DNA of 64,000 nucleotides, taken from contig OX377204.1 in assembly GCA_947396885.1 (NCBI GenBank), forward strand, positions 92,700,728 to 92,764,727. The letters are read 5' to 3'. The position numbers were made by a program, and so were the translations under genes. Positions 1 through 11,040 of the stretch are shown here, in pieces (positions within the stretch are counted from its first letter, which is position 1; the number at the start of each line of letters is the position of its first letter). The notes beneath the pieces were generated by a model. It had not been told where the DNA came from. It did no database searches and worked only from the letters and a program-made list of their open reading frames with translations. This DNA comes from Heligmosomoides polygyrus polygyrus (taxonomy: Eukaryota; Nematoda; Chromadorea; Rhabditida; Heligmosomidae).

Positions 1-77
1 CAATTAGTCCACATAATACACTGTGAAGTGCTTCGCTTTTAAGCACCACGCAAAAATCTTTAAACCTATCTAGCCAG

Positions 78-1482
78 CCGCCAACGCTCATCAACACCCT
101 GGAAGACCAGCAAGACCGTCTTGCTGTACAAGAAGGGACGCGTGCACGACATTGGCAACTATCGCCCGATCTGCCTGCTGTCCGTAGTCTACAAGCTGTT
201 CACTCGAGTCGTCCTGAATGGGATCAGCAGAACGCTGGACGAAGGACAGTCATGCGAGCAAGCAGGATTTCGGAGAGGATTCAACACGGTCGACCACATA
301 CACACCATTACGAAGCTCATCGAAGTGTCGCGAGAGTACAAGCTGCCGCTTTCCCTTACGTTCATCGACCTGAAGAAGGCATTCGACACTGTCGAAACTG
401 AAGCGGTCATCGAAGCCCTGCTCACTCAGGGCGTTCCTACTCAGTCATCAGAGTCCTTCGAGAGCTGTACAGTGGATTCACGACCAAGATCTCACCATTC
501 TACAACGACGTCGTCGTCGACGTGAAGAGAGGGGTTCGGCAAGGGATACCATATCCCCGAAGCTCTTCAGCGCCACCCTCGAAAACGTCATGCGCGAACT
601 AGAATGGGAAGACATGGGAGTGAAGGTCGACGGCCAGCAGCTGCACCATCTTCGTTTCGCTGACGACATCGTGCTCATAACACCGAGCATCAGTCAGGCG
701 GAGCGAATGCTGGCCGACTTCGATCGTGTATGTGGGAACGTTGGACTGCAGCTGAATCTTACGAAGACGATATTCATGAGGAACGGATGGGTTTCTGATG
801 CCCCATTCTCGCTCAACGGAACGAACATCTCCGAATGCTCCAGCTACGTGTATCTGGGTCGCGAAGTCAATATGGCCAACGACCTAGCGTCGGAGCTGAG
901 CAGGAGGAAACGAGCGGCTTGGAGAGCTTTCAGCGTCGAAGAAGTCGCGAAGAAGACGAAGAACGTCCGACTCCGTGCTCACCTTTTCGAATCCACTGTT
1001 CTTCCTGCCCTAACATACGCCTCAGAGACCTGGGCTATACGAAAGCAGGATGAACACACGATCAGCGTCGCGCAGCGTGGAATCGAGAGGGCGATGCTCG
1101 GAGTGACACGACTCACGCAAGTGAGAGAAGGCCTCCGGAGTTCCGAGCTTCGCCGACGTTCGAAGATCAGAGATGCCGTCGCGTTGGCCAAGTTGTCGAA
1201 AATTAGAAGGGCCGGCCACGTAATGCGCTTCACAGGCACCCGCTGGACGAGAGCCGTTACCGACTGGATTACGCGGGATGTCAAGAGAACACGGGACGCC
1301 CACCAACGCGTTGGTCGGACTTCTTCGTGAAAGCCCCGATATGACGCTCTTCGTGTCCCTCGAGCGAGGAGGATCCATTGGACCACTCTGGCACGCGACA
1401 GGGACGAATGGAGACGCTGCCGGCGCCCGCTCGAGCAAGTCGATGATCAATGGGACGACAGGTGATGCAGGTGATACAGGTG
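78..1482 (+). pseudogene. 5'-truncated RTE-type non-LTR retrotransposon (reverse transcriptase region)
   Basis: The translation shows reverse-transcriptase motifs in order: YKKG...NYRPICLLS near 121-190, FIDLKKAFDTV near 361-395, a QG core near 540, and FADDIVLI (the catalytic box) near 655-680, followed by the C-terminal part ending in RRAGHVMRF and [14 protein letters not shown]. The frame is broken twice (about 445-450 and 543-547) and again near 1290-1330, so no functional protein is made. The 3' end carries GGTGATACA-like tandem units (about 1458-1485), typical of RTE tails. The 10-bp sequence ATCTAGCCAG occurs at 68-77 and again at 1483-1492, marking the target-site duplication, so the insertion is bounded at both ends and truncated inside the RT domain. 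Endonuclease and N-terminal parts are missing. Related tails lie at 16201-16523 and 56608-56912. Confidence 0.88.
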
Positions 1483-1497
1483 ATCTAGCCAGATGAA

Positions 1498-2725
1498 TAA
1501 GAACTTAATACTAATTCGAACATTGTTGCCATTGCTGAGTGACTAAGGTGAACTACCATTAAAATTAAATTCCTACAAAACAGATTCATTTTAAGTGGAT
1601 TATTTCATCCTCTTTGAAAAGGGTCTATGGACTATGTGCTAGAGTGTGCTAGAGTATGTTAGAGTACTGAATCCTCTAAAGCACAGTACACTTCAGACTT
1701 AAAAATATACGTTTCGCTTCAATAAAGTGTGTTGTTAAATTGAAAAGAATTTGGCAGTAAATGGCATGTAGCCTACCTCTAATGATAGTGGCCTTTCTAT
1801 AAATTTTAATTTAATAATGTTAAATATTAATGTGTAATATTTATTTATTTATTTACTTATTGCACTCGGAGGTGCGCTCTAATTGAATAAAAAAGCTTAT
1901 AACAGTGTCAGAAATACAATATAATAATGCTTCTCGATGCTATCCATCGAACTATTTTTTAAAAATTGTTCAAGTGAACGGAAAAAATTGTAGCAGATCA
2001 AGCTCATTATTAACAGCAGTGGCTACACTCTTCGAACTAGTTTCAAGTTATTATACGTATGACTAAATAATTGATTAAATAATTGCTATGAATGATGGCT
2101 CTGTGCATTGCGAAGCATACTCGGCTCAGATGCTTAATGTATTGCAGAAATTGGACAAATGACGGACAAATACTGAGATCATAAATCAGTCCGGTAATAC
2201 GAGCCATATGTTCGGATCTGAAGCACTCTTGATGGGCAATTCAGGCATTGAATGTCGATACTTACGAGGTGTTGAAAAAGGTTATTAACAGCATATCGAT
2301 GCCGAATTCATTGCTGTTCAGATGGGACATCAAACTCTAACGACACGTTCACGCAGCCGCATCCTCGACTGCATCAATTCAGCCCGAGCGGCTGCCAGGG
2401 GTGTAAGCACATGTATGCCAGAGAAGTCCGTTACGTTTGTTTCGTTGACAGGGACCCTATGTATCGGTTTGATGCAAAAATTCTTGGACATTTGCGACTT
2501 TTTGCAATTGAAAACTATTTTCCCGCAAATTTGGACACTGGTAAGCGCATGTGACCAGCCAATCGGTAGAGGTAAAAAAAACCTCTACAAATCCTTTTTG
2601 ATGGTCACTTCAATACGTCTACAGGTAGCAGCTAGGCTTCGCAATTCATGCTTCTGATGCTCACATCCACAACGCGATGTTGTTTCTCTTCTTTTCTGGA
2701 CTTAGCGCCAACCAATCTTACAAGA
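1498..2725. repeat. Long dispersed repeat, family A copy 1
   Basis: This 1.2-kb block is collinear with 20871-22278; both begin at AAGAACTT and end near CCAACCAATCTTAC. It contains an open stretch at 2322-2657, but the translation has no recognisable domain and the other copy does not keep the same frame cleanly. No terminal inverted repeat or target-site duplication was found, so the class is unknown. In copy 2 a 210-bp MITE interrupts the sequence. Copy 1 lacks it and gives the empty site near 2336-2341. Confidence 0.75.
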
Positions 2726-2762
2726 ATCTGAAGGAGGATTCGCTTTTGTTGTCTAGATATTA

Positions 2763-3060
2763 ATAAGGATAAGGATAAAGTACGGCGTTACTCAATCCCT
2801 TCTGGGATGCGCCAGCGCATTCTACTTCTACGGGATGTCGTGGAGGCGACATGAATGCGTATTTGGCCATACAATGACTTGCGGTGGCCAGCCGATAAAC
2901 AAGTCAGCGCTTTATCCTTCCCAGACACGTCTGGTACCAATTCACCGACCCCGGAGGGATGGAAGGCTTGGTTGGCCTGGGCGGGAAATCCGAACCAGGA
3001 ACCTGGTATCGGGTGCATGCGACAGTCGCGCCTCCTCCGACTGCGCCACACAAGCCCGTC
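2763..3060 (-). mobile_element. tRNA-derived SINE (SINE-1), full copy
   Basis: Read on the minus strand, it starts with a tRNA-like head: an A-box-like TAGCGCAGTCGG equivalent and a B-box-like GGTTCGGATTTCC. A body of about 200 bp follows, and the 3' tail consists of ATCCTT repeats. It is flanked by GTCTAGATATTA at about 2752-2763 and 3059-3070 (target-site duplication). The open frames across it (2788-3051, 2835-3077, 2855-3466) are incidental. Confidence 0.85.
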
Positions 3061-3071
3061 TAGATATTACG

Positions 3072-3404
3072 AAATAAAATATTTTGCGCTTCAAACGTCC
3101 GAGAACTTATCAAAGGTATCAAACGGTCGTGACAAGCACCAGCTGCTTTTTCATGAGATTCTCACCCGCGAGACCACAGAGCGGCGGAAAATTGAGCATT
3201 CTGACGTTCATTCAGAAAACAGTGTTTTCTTCTTTGGAAAGAGAAAATACATGACGTCTCCTTTGTGGAAAGACCGCCCTCGTGGTCTTGGTCTTGTTGA
3301 GTTCCTCCGCTCTGGTAGCCCGCTTTTAGTTGTACATTTAGGAATAAACGTATTATTAAAAAAATTTGTGTCAGAAGCAACGGTAGCCCGCTCACAACCT
3401 AATA
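3072..3404. other. No recognised gene
   Basis: AT-rich sequence between a SINE and a mariner. I see no domain, splice structure or repeat in it beyond the flanking elements. Confidence 0.5.
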
Positions 3405-4498
3405 TTTGGTTGATCGGAAAGTCTTGCAACACTAGCACAACAATATTACAATACAATATAATATAATGCAAAACACAAAAGCTCAGTCCACGATATACAT
3501 ATTCCCCATCCAAGTCCTCGTAAGATCATGCCCCATCTTTCAGGCAGCCTTTCAACTTCTTTTCGCAGGAATTCCGAGGGCTGTGAGGAAAGAATTCAGA
3601 AACCTCCATTTCCAGTTGATGTCGATCATCGAACTCTCTACCTCAAAGATGCTGCTTCAGAGCTCTCAATAGGTGGTAGTCAGAAGGAGCGAGATCTGGA
3701 GAGTACGGTGGATGGGGCAGAGCTTTCCAGCCTAACACCTGGATTTTCTCGCGACGTTGTTGCGCAGCGGGTAGACATTTTCCCTTTCTGAACGTTTTTG
3801 GCGCATGGCGTCGGCCAAGCTGTGGAACTGGGTAGCGTAGACAGATGCTGTGATGTGGTATCACTATCCAGCAACTCCTAGTGAAGCCTTCTGAGTCCCA
3901 CCAGCAACACAGGGAAACCTTCTTTTCGTGGTGTCTACATTTTCATTGTCTTGGAGCCTGTTCTTCCCTTGGCAACCATCGGCTCTTGCGGTGTGGTTAA
4001 CGAAAAGAACCGAACTTTCATCACCAGCAAAAATGTGCTTCAGAAAGTTCTTTCTTTGCGTGCGAAGAAGCAACAACTCAGCAACACTGATTCGGCATGC
4101 CTTGTCAGAGTCCTGAAGCTCATTTGGGTACCCAAGACGACAAAACTTTTGCGGTACCCAAGGATCTCCAGCTGTCTCACGACGGTGCTTTGCGTACATC
4201 TAATTGTCGCCGCCGATTCGCGAGTGGTTGAATTTGGCTTCACCCTGAAGGCTTCGCGCAAGCTGTCTTCTTCCACAACAGAGGAGCGTCCGAAACGAGG
4301 TCGATCTTAGAGAGAGATATCTCCAGTTCTGAAGCGCTGATACCAACGGGCCACTGTGGAATAATGAATGACTTTATCCTTGAATGCAGCGCAAATGTTG
4401 GAGGTTGCAGTCCTTGCGATAAGATCGTTACTGTAAGAGCTTTAACAAATTTAACAGGCAGTAGCGCAAAGTGTTGCAACACTTTTCGATCACCCCAA
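3405..4498 (-). pseudogene. Decayed mariner transposon
   Basis: The ends are inverted repeats of about 30 bp (TTTGGTTGATCGGAAAGT at the left; TTGGGGTGATCGAAAAGT at the right when reverse-complemented), each flanked by TA (3403-3404, 4499-4500). Minus-strand frames match a mariner transposase in pieces: a helix-turn-helix stretch with EEDSLREAF and LEILGYRK (4276-4040), a first catalytic aspartate in FAGDESSVLFVN (within 4199-3864), and the third catalytic region HPPYSPDLAPSDYHL (about 3715-3665). Several frameshifts separate these, so the gene is dead. The second catalytic box is not recognisable. Confidence 0.85.
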
Positions 4499-4840
4499 TA
4501 TATTCAATTTCGGGATCAAGACCTTGTCGAAGTTCCGCGTAGACTTCTGACTTCCCTCTAAATCTACAGAATAAGACTGGCAACAGTAGTTTACATAATT
4601 GTGGTCGTTCGCCATGCCTATCTTCCATTGGCATGGACAAAGGGTGCGGCTCTTAAATCCGGGCAAATTTTGATTCAAATTTCCCGCCACATCGTACTTC
4701 CGCTAGAGGTCGCGATTTGAGTAATTGAAAGCCAGAAGACTCAAGTAAAGAGTTGTAATCTCAGAATGGCCTCAATGTTGCGTAGGAGTGCGAAGTACAA
4801 TGGAAGAGCCGCGATTAATTAACGTATTCGCGCTGGGAAT
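4499..4840. other. No recognised gene
   Basis: Spacer between two transposase relics. No open frame or repeat that I can assign. Confidence 0.45.
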
Positions 4841-5450
4841 TCGCCAACTGTAATGCTTCGCTCCTTCGGGTGCCCGAGATCTATCGTTTACTATGTTCTG
4901 ATCAAGTACAATGCTTCCGAAGAGTCTGAGCAAGGTTTCGCCAACCGGTCGAGGGAAACCCACTCGCGGGAACGCATGTCAAGAAATGCGGCAATCGCGG
5001 AAAAGGCTCAGGCAGCGATTCGTGAGGGACCGGGGCAATCGTTGAGGAAACCAACGTCAGCGTTGAGTATCAGCAAGTGAATAGTGCATCGGATTGCAGA
5101 GGAGGACCTACGCTAGAAGTCGTACACAGTAAAGGCTCGACAAGAACTGTCTCAGACGGCCAGAAACCCTTTTGTGATGGAAAAATGTTTTCTTTTGACG
5201 CGAAGGTCAACCGTAGAAGTGATGGCTCGCCTATGATCCTGAGGACTCCCGATTGCTGCTAGAAAAAACCTCCAGCAAGTGTTCACGTCTTAAGTATTGT
5301 TTCCAGTAGATGTGATATCATGCAGCCACATTTCTTTGAGAAAGGAGAAGCTGTCACCAAAGAAGTTCATCTGTAGGTTTTGCAGACTGTAGTGAAGAGG
5401 TTGATGATGAGTGCCACCTAGTCCAAAACTAGCTGTCCTACAACTTGATC
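4841..5450 (+). pseudogene. Tc1/mariner-superfamily transposase relic
   Basis: Consecutive plus-strand pieces resemble a transposase of the Tc1/mariner group: a helix-turn-helix-like RSIVYYVLIKYN (about 4878-4912), an ARxxxIAEKAQAAIREGP-like linker (4990-5030), IVHRIAEEDLR after a stop (about 5078-5110), then MQPHFFEKGEAVTKEVHL and VLQTVVKRL (about 5320-5405). Stops and frameshifts interrupt it throughout, and the catalytic aspartates cannot be placed. No terminal inverted repeats were identified. Confidence 0.6.
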
Positions 5451-6460
5451 ATTTCTGATCCAAGGAGTTCTGTCATTCGAACAGGGATCGGATTCATCAA
5501 GTATATGCTTTCGAAATCCTATTTCTTCAGCGCTTTCGCTCACTTATTCGATCAGTGTAACTCTATTTCAGGTACACATCTTTGGCTGACGACGGTGGCT
5601 ACGTCCTGGTATTCCTACTTATCTCTGTTTTATTCCTTTTTGGTTTTTACGACGTGGTATTCTTACTCCACCGGTGCGGTAATTGTTTTGTTTTTCTGTA
5701 AGGTCTCCCACCTTAGTGAAGAGTTCCGAGAAGATCCTTAGTCTTTCATTCATTCTTTTACTTACAATCGTCTAAGGGAAGGAACGAAACGACTGTAAGG
5801 TTTGATTGTTTATGTCTTTTGGGTGTATTATGTATATTGATTGCAATTTTGCATTTTTGATTTAATACACGCCATTTTGTCCAGATATAGGCACAAGAAA
5901 CTCTCATCGTCTCTCAAAGCAACCGACGTTTCCCAGATCCGAGAAGCGACACGGATCATCGACGCTGGGAATCACCGCTGTTATCGGCTCATCACTTATC
6001 CATCGCGTCGCCGTTGTTTGTGGATTATCTGCGTCCGCAAGCGGCCGTCGTGTTGTGTGTGAGTGTGTGTGTGTGTATGAGTGTGCGTGTGGTGCTGCTC
6101 TGCTATCTGCGGGGGTGCCCTGGAGCGTCGTCCTGATGTAACAACACCACATCGCTCCGCTCCCGGAGCCGCCGACCACGACAGCGGCCTCAGCTGCCGT
6201 TGCGTCAACCACTGCTCTGCGCTGCTTGCGCGTTGCCACCAACGACAACGACGACGGAATGCGGCTGAGGTGATGAATGAGGGCCGATCGGCGAGTACTT
6301 CGACCGATTGTAAGAGTCGTGACGAAAGTGCAAGGCTTATTCGTCAAGGGTGGGTTGTAGTGATGAGGAAAGGGCAGCGGATCCCTATTGAAAGGTGGAG
6401 GCTCAAAAATGAGGGGATGGGCTAAATGGTTAGTGTTCGATACAATACCGAGTCGTTCAG
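5451..6460. other. No recognised gene; GT microsatellite
   Basis: A run of GT dinucleotides lies at about 6054-6078. A 191-codon minus-strand open frame (5904-6479) spans it, but its translation is low-complexity and contains the repeat read as His-Thr, so I do not call it a gene. A splice-acceptor-like ATTTTGTCCAG occurs near 5882 with no supported coding exon after it. Confidence 0.45.
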
Positions 6461-6561
6461 AGCACGGATTCATCAGCAACAGAGTCGGTAAATCGCTACC
6501 ACAGATTAGCCTAACCGGCTCCTTGCCAGAGACTTACCGGCACTTGTGATTCACGAAGGCC
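6461..6561. mobile_element. Possible diverged CWG-flanked MITE
   Basis: The left end AGCACGGATTCATCA follows CAG (6458-6460) and resembles the ends of the elements at 33031, 40616 and 45354. The right end is an imperfect inverse match (GATTCACGAAGGCC near 6549-6562). The interior shows a weak inverted GTCGGTAAATC/GACTTACCGGC pair. Divergence makes this tentative. Confidence 0.35.
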
Positions 6562-7690
6562 GCGGTGAAGGATGCAGCGTCGGAAAGGGCTTGTTCGTAC
6601 TTCGCGACGGCAACGAAGCAAAGCATCAAGGTATGCCTATCGATTTTTCCCAGGCAACGGCCCGGCACTGATCGATACGTATCCTTCGCCCTGTTGCTCC
6701 CGCCTCTGTCGTCGCTCCCGTCGCGAAGTATGAACAGGCCCTATGTTGTTGGATTAGCTGCAGCCATATCACCCACCTCGCAAAAGGCGTTACAGTGTCA
6801 CTCGCAACAACGATATTCTTCCGCAGTGCACTATTTCGAAATTTTCTTTTTGGTTCTCCACACCATTCCACGCCGAAATTGGTAAATTTGAGAAAACGTT
6901 CTCTCCAGGACGACGTGTTTGCAGTAAAGGTTGACGTTAAGATGATTTGCAGGTCAAGCTGAAACGGTTACGAGGCTGTGCCAAACCTTTTCCGGCACGA
7001 ATTTTGCAAGCATTTCTCAAATTTCATGCTACACATACGTCTTACTAGAAATGCATGGATAAAACTGTACATTTCTATCTTCATCTTCCATGTTCCTTTT
7101 GGCAACTGCAAACTGAGAAAAAGCACGACAGAGCGCAAGACCACTTTGCGAAATAAAACTACGATGTCTGCGATTCCATCGTGAACAAAAAATATTTCTT
7201 TATAGCACCTGTAATCAGCCGCAAATCTACACAGATATTAAATAACAAATACAAAAAAAGATTCCTCATCAGTCGGTTCCGGCTAGGATTTCAACAGAAG
7301 AAAGAGAGCAACGACAAAGAGGCAAAACGCTCATGTGGGTCCGTCCCACTTCTCATAGCAATGAGCCCAACTAGTTACCACTGGGTCAGAATTTAGCAGA
7401 GGAGCGTTACCGGTACTTCATCGCATCGTTTACCTGACAATCTGGCTGGGTAACCGTCACAACGATTTTCTCCCCAAATCTACCACCACCAAACCACCAC
7501 GCCGTGCCATGATGAATCGCGATACGTGGTGTTTTGTCGTTTAGTTTTATCGAAGCCGGCCGGTAAGCCTTTGAGGAATCCAGGTCGCGGAGACGATCTC
7601 TGGACTCCACTACGTTCAGATCGATGCCTCCTCCAGATTCTACTAGCAAACGTTTTAATTGTTGCGTACTTTGGAACCTCGTGACGAGCG
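6562..7690. other. No recognised gene
   Basis: Open frames on both strands here are short and match no domain I recognise. A minus-strand frame at 7407-7826 runs into a SINE fragment and is judged incidental. Confidence 0.45.
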
Positions 7691-7790
7691 TATGGTAGCG
7701 CAGAGAAGGCGCTGGCTGTCGCCTCCACTCCATTTTGAGGATCTCGGATCGGTTTTCCCGCCTAGGCCAACTAAACCTCTTGTGGTAGCC
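7690..7790 (+). mobile_element. SINE-1 fragment (5' head)
   Basis: GTAGCGCAGAGAAGGCGC followed by GGCTGTCGCC and CCCGCCTAGGCCAACTAAAC matches the tRNA-like head of SINE-1. The body and tail are absent. Confidence 0.6.
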
Positions 7791-9325
7791 AACGTCAATC
7801 ACAATATAGAACAGGTGCGAATTCATCTTGCCTTCACGGCATCCTGCATAAGTAAATAGAATGGGTGGAGTATCTTAAAAAATGATTGACTAACATCGTG
7901 CTTTATCCTTTGCTATTCGTGGTGCCGCTGAGAGTGTGCAAAGTGCAAAACGTACACAGATTATCGCGGAACGCGATTTTGTATTTGTTCAGGAAAACAC
8001 ATGCGATTCCACTCAAGGAGCGATTGCCGAGGGGTGCGAGCTCCGTTCCGTTGACCCGCTGATCGCGCGCAACCGCGATTTGAACTACCCGTCGAATACT
8101 GACGCCCAGTTCTAGAGCGTTCCTCAAGCACATAAAAGGGCAGCTCAGAGCGCTGGAACATTCATTCTCCGTCTCCTACCATCTTCTGTCGCTTCCTACC
8201 ACCCTCCATCGGTCTCCAGCTGAATCCAGGAACTTGTGATTTAGTAAAGCAAAAAAGGGGGGGGGGGTAGCGACTTTATTTTTGATTACATACGTGCGAC
8301 TTCAAGGACAGACTCGGGTGCGATGTGGACCTCAGCAAACGCGCCTGCTACCTTGCTACCTTGTTATCCTAGGGTCCTTGTGTGTGATTGCCTCATTACC
8401 CCCTTTGGTTCTCAAAGTGTCTTGTATCACATTTCACTCCTCCGTTAAACACATTCCTCTATTTCGTGCACTATTGTTGTTAACCCTTAGTTGTTCGCTT
8501 GGTTTAATTACCCAAGTTTGAGGTTCTGGTTGTGCCGCTAATAAACTATTTGTGTTCGGAGCATCGGATTCATAAGACCCGCGTGGCGTAGAAGCGTTTT
8601 TACAGATGATGTTAAGTTTTACAACAACAAAAAAATTGTGGACCTTACAGGTGTATTTTCTTTACTTCGCAATCATTTACGTGCTAAAGAGACAGATTAG
8701 TACAATTAGATAAATTTGGGTGTCAGTCAGTCTCCTTACGGGATGCGCCACGCACTGCCCTACACAGCTTGAATTAAGGAAGCCATTATCACTATCCACG
8801 ATGCATCCTGTATATCCGAGAATCAATATTCACTTTGGTGCTGTATCACACAGCCCAAAAATAGCTTTTGTAGCTTTTGTTTGCCATTGTTTTTCATTGA
8901 AAACCTGAAGAGCTGCAAGATTTTTTTTTGAAACCTCATTAGTCGACCACTGACAGAAAGGGCATGTAGCGGACGGTTATTCAGGCTTAGCACGTCCACA
9001 ACTACGCCTACGATGATGAATGGAAGCGTACTCAGCTGCTGGCATTTACGTCTTTTTGCTTTTCCTTTACAACGCCATCTTTGAGTCGGAATGTCTAACG
9101 AGCGAGCTTTTGTTGTTCTGCTGAAGTGAGCACCATTTGTTACTGACTACTAGCTCAAAGAATGGGTTCGGATTTGATAGCTCAGCCTGTGGTGTGTTAT
9201 TCGGATCCAGGCCGACAGCGGAAACCAAGCGATCGGTAGGCCCCAGCGAACAATTTTAGTAAATTCTAACTTGTAGTATAAAGCAATTTCTATCATTTTT
9301 CGTATGTTACAGTATTAAGGCATAA
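7791..9325. other. No recognised gene; scattered repeat fragments
   Basis: Contents: a CATAAAAGGG promoter-like box at 8131-8140 with no coding region after it, a G homopolymer at about 8258-8267, a recurrent sequence GGTTTAATTACCCAAGTTTG at 8502-8521, and a short SINE-1-like stretch (GGGATGCGCCACGCACT) at about 8740-8756. No gene can be supported. Confidence 0.45.
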
Positions 9326-9327
9326 CG

Positions 9328-9420
9328 ATAAAAGGATAAAGGACGGCGTTACTCAATCACTTTTGGGATGCGCCTTGCATTCAACTGCTACGGAATGTCG
9401 TGGAGGTGATTTGATTGCGC
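9328..9420 (-). mobile_element. SINE-1 fragment (3' part)
   Basis: The AAAGGATAAAGGACGGCG tail and the adjoining body match SINE-1 on the minus strand. The copy stops at a TTTA microsatellite. Confidence 0.7.
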
Positions 9421-9421
9421 A

Positions 9422-9423
9422 TT

Positions 9424-9462
<39 letters not shown>

Positions 9463-9472
9463 TTTGTTTATG
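9422..9472. repeat. (TTTA)n microsatellite
   Basis: About twelve tandem TTTA units directly follow the broken SINE-1 copy. Confidence 0.9.
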
Positions 9473-9512
9473 ACATGAACTAAGGCCACGCGTGAAAATA
9501 CAATGTTAAATG

Positions 9513-9803
9513 ATGAAAGGATAAAGGACGGCGTTACTCAATTCCTTTTGGGATGCACCACGCAATCTACTTCTACGGGATGTAGTGGAGGCGATTTGAA
9601 AGCGTATTTGGTCATATAATGAATTGCAGTGGCCAGTCGATGAATAACTCAGCGCTTTACCCTTCCCAGGCAAGTCAGGTACCTATTCACCGACGCCGAA
9701 GGAATGGAAGGCTTAGAGGCCTGGCGGGAGATCCGAACCAGGAACCTAGTATCGGGTGCAGGCGACAGTCGGCGCCTCCTCGGGCTGCGCTACACGCGCT
9801 CGG
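9513..9803 (-). mobile_element. tRNA-derived SINE (SINE-1), nearly full
   Basis: Minus-strand copy with tail AAAGGATAAAGGACGGCG at the left and the tRNA-like head (complement of GCGCTACACGCGC) at the right. The body is collinear with 2763-3060. Confidence 0.82.
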
Positions 9804-10065
9804 AAATACAGTGATAGAATGGAATACCTGCGAACTTGATCAAAAACAAAAAAACTGAAGACATTCATTGTATACGTAAAAGTAGTCTCTTCAAATCACG
9901 CAATAATAGACCTAAAACTTTCTGATTTGCACTCAAAATATGGTTGAACTCGCTTAAGTTTATGCACGTGAAAAAGCTTGTTTGAGCTCGTAATTTTCCC
10001 ACTGAATATAAAGTCTTAGCTTTCCTCTTATGTTTCTTGTCAGTCTGGAGCCAAAAAAGTTGAGT

Positions 10066-10155
10066 GAGCATTCCCGCCCGGTCAGAGGGAGGTGCGGCTT
10101 CGAGTCCCGCCTGGTGCTAGAAGTTTTGATCGCAACAAAACATCGTTGTGACAGC
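10066..10155 (+). mobile_element. tRNA-like SINE-2 fragment
   Basis: Contains the B-box-like GGCTTCGAGTCCCGCCTGG and then the family tail AGTTTTGATCGCAACAAAAC. The same unit recurs at 15683-15905, 55460-55614 and in both arms of 57234-57642. The 5' half is missing. Confidence 0.65.
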
Positions 10156-10327
10156 TTACAACCTCGATACCACCCAACTGAGGCTTAAAGAAACTGATTT
10201 GGAAAGTTGACTGTGTTTATAGAAACCCTACCTGTGAGCATTTTAAGCATCATGAAGAGGTCAGATCTTTTCCTTCGATTGAAAGGGCTTGGTAGACTCA
10301 GCAACATTTGGCCTACGGAATTACTTA

Positions 10328-10502
10328 CATTGGCCAGCCGATGAACAAGTCAGTGCTTTATTCTTTATAGAGAAGTCTGTCACGAATTCACCGACACCGG
10401 AGTGATGGAAGTCCTGGTAGGCCTGGGCAGGAAATCCGAACCATGAGCCTGATATCGGGTACACGAGACAGTTGGTACCTCCTCCAACTGCGCTTCACGA
10501 AT
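10328..10502 (-). mobile_element. SINE-1 fragment (5' two-thirds)
   Basis: TTGGCCAGCCGATGAACAAG through to TCCAACTGCGCTTCACGAATCC matches the minus strand of SINE-1. The ATCCTT tail side is lost. Confidence 0.7.
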
Positions 10503-10844
10503 CCAAATAAAATAAAATAAAATAGAAAGCGGTGGGAAATTTTGTTCTTAACGAGTTTCATCGACCTGCGGTGCAGCATCCAGTGGCAGCCTTTCCAGCT
10601 CCGGCTTACGTCTAATTTTGTAGATAATAATATAAAATAAAGATATAAGCGCATAGTAAATTTTAATTCCTAATTACCAACTCAATGTTTTGTACTTGCA
10701 ACCAAGTAGAAAACTTGTTATTTCTAACCATGTGTGCTTTAAAAAAAACACATTTTACGTATAGACTACCACACTTACATCTTCTCGGACATCTAAACGT
10801 TCTGAGTTATATGGCTGTCGCAAAATTAATCGCCGAAACGGACA

Positions 10845-11040
10845 GCTTACTTCAAACTGCTATAATTCAGCCATAACATGTATCTTTCTAGCATATTATG
10901 ATGTACACCAAGATCTTCTGCTAATGCAGGTGTTTTCCTCTCCGGATTTGCTTCGACGGCTCTCCTCAAAACTTCACGGTTAAGCGACGGCCAGCGCCCT
11001 CGACCAAGTTGTTCTTCGAGATCAAAATGGCCAGAAGCGA
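10845..11040 (-). pseudogene. Mariner transposase N-terminal fragment
   Basis: The minus strand reads FDLEEQLGRGRWPSLNREV, then LRRAVEANPERKTPALAEDL and GVHHNMLERYM, ending at a stop near 10845. This is the linker and second helix-turn-helix of a mariner transposase, the part that binds the terminal repeats. No catalytic region and no inverted repeats are seen nearby, so this is an isolated relic. Confidence 0.7.

Noticed and set aside
2855..3466. 203-codon plus-strand open frame
   Set aside because: Its first half is SINE-1 sequence; similar frames recur in other SINE copies (17606, 18792).
5904..6479. 191-codon minus-strand open frame
   Set aside because: Low-complexity translation that crosses a GT microsatellite, with no domain or splice support.
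6575..6660. GEGCSVGKGLFVLRDGNEAK reading followed by a GTATGC donor-like site
   Set aside because: Vaguely like the start of a SET domain, but no continuing exon and the region borders a MITE remnant.
8131..8140. CATAAAAGGG as a promoter
   Set aside because: No coding exon or transcript structure follows within a few hundred bases.
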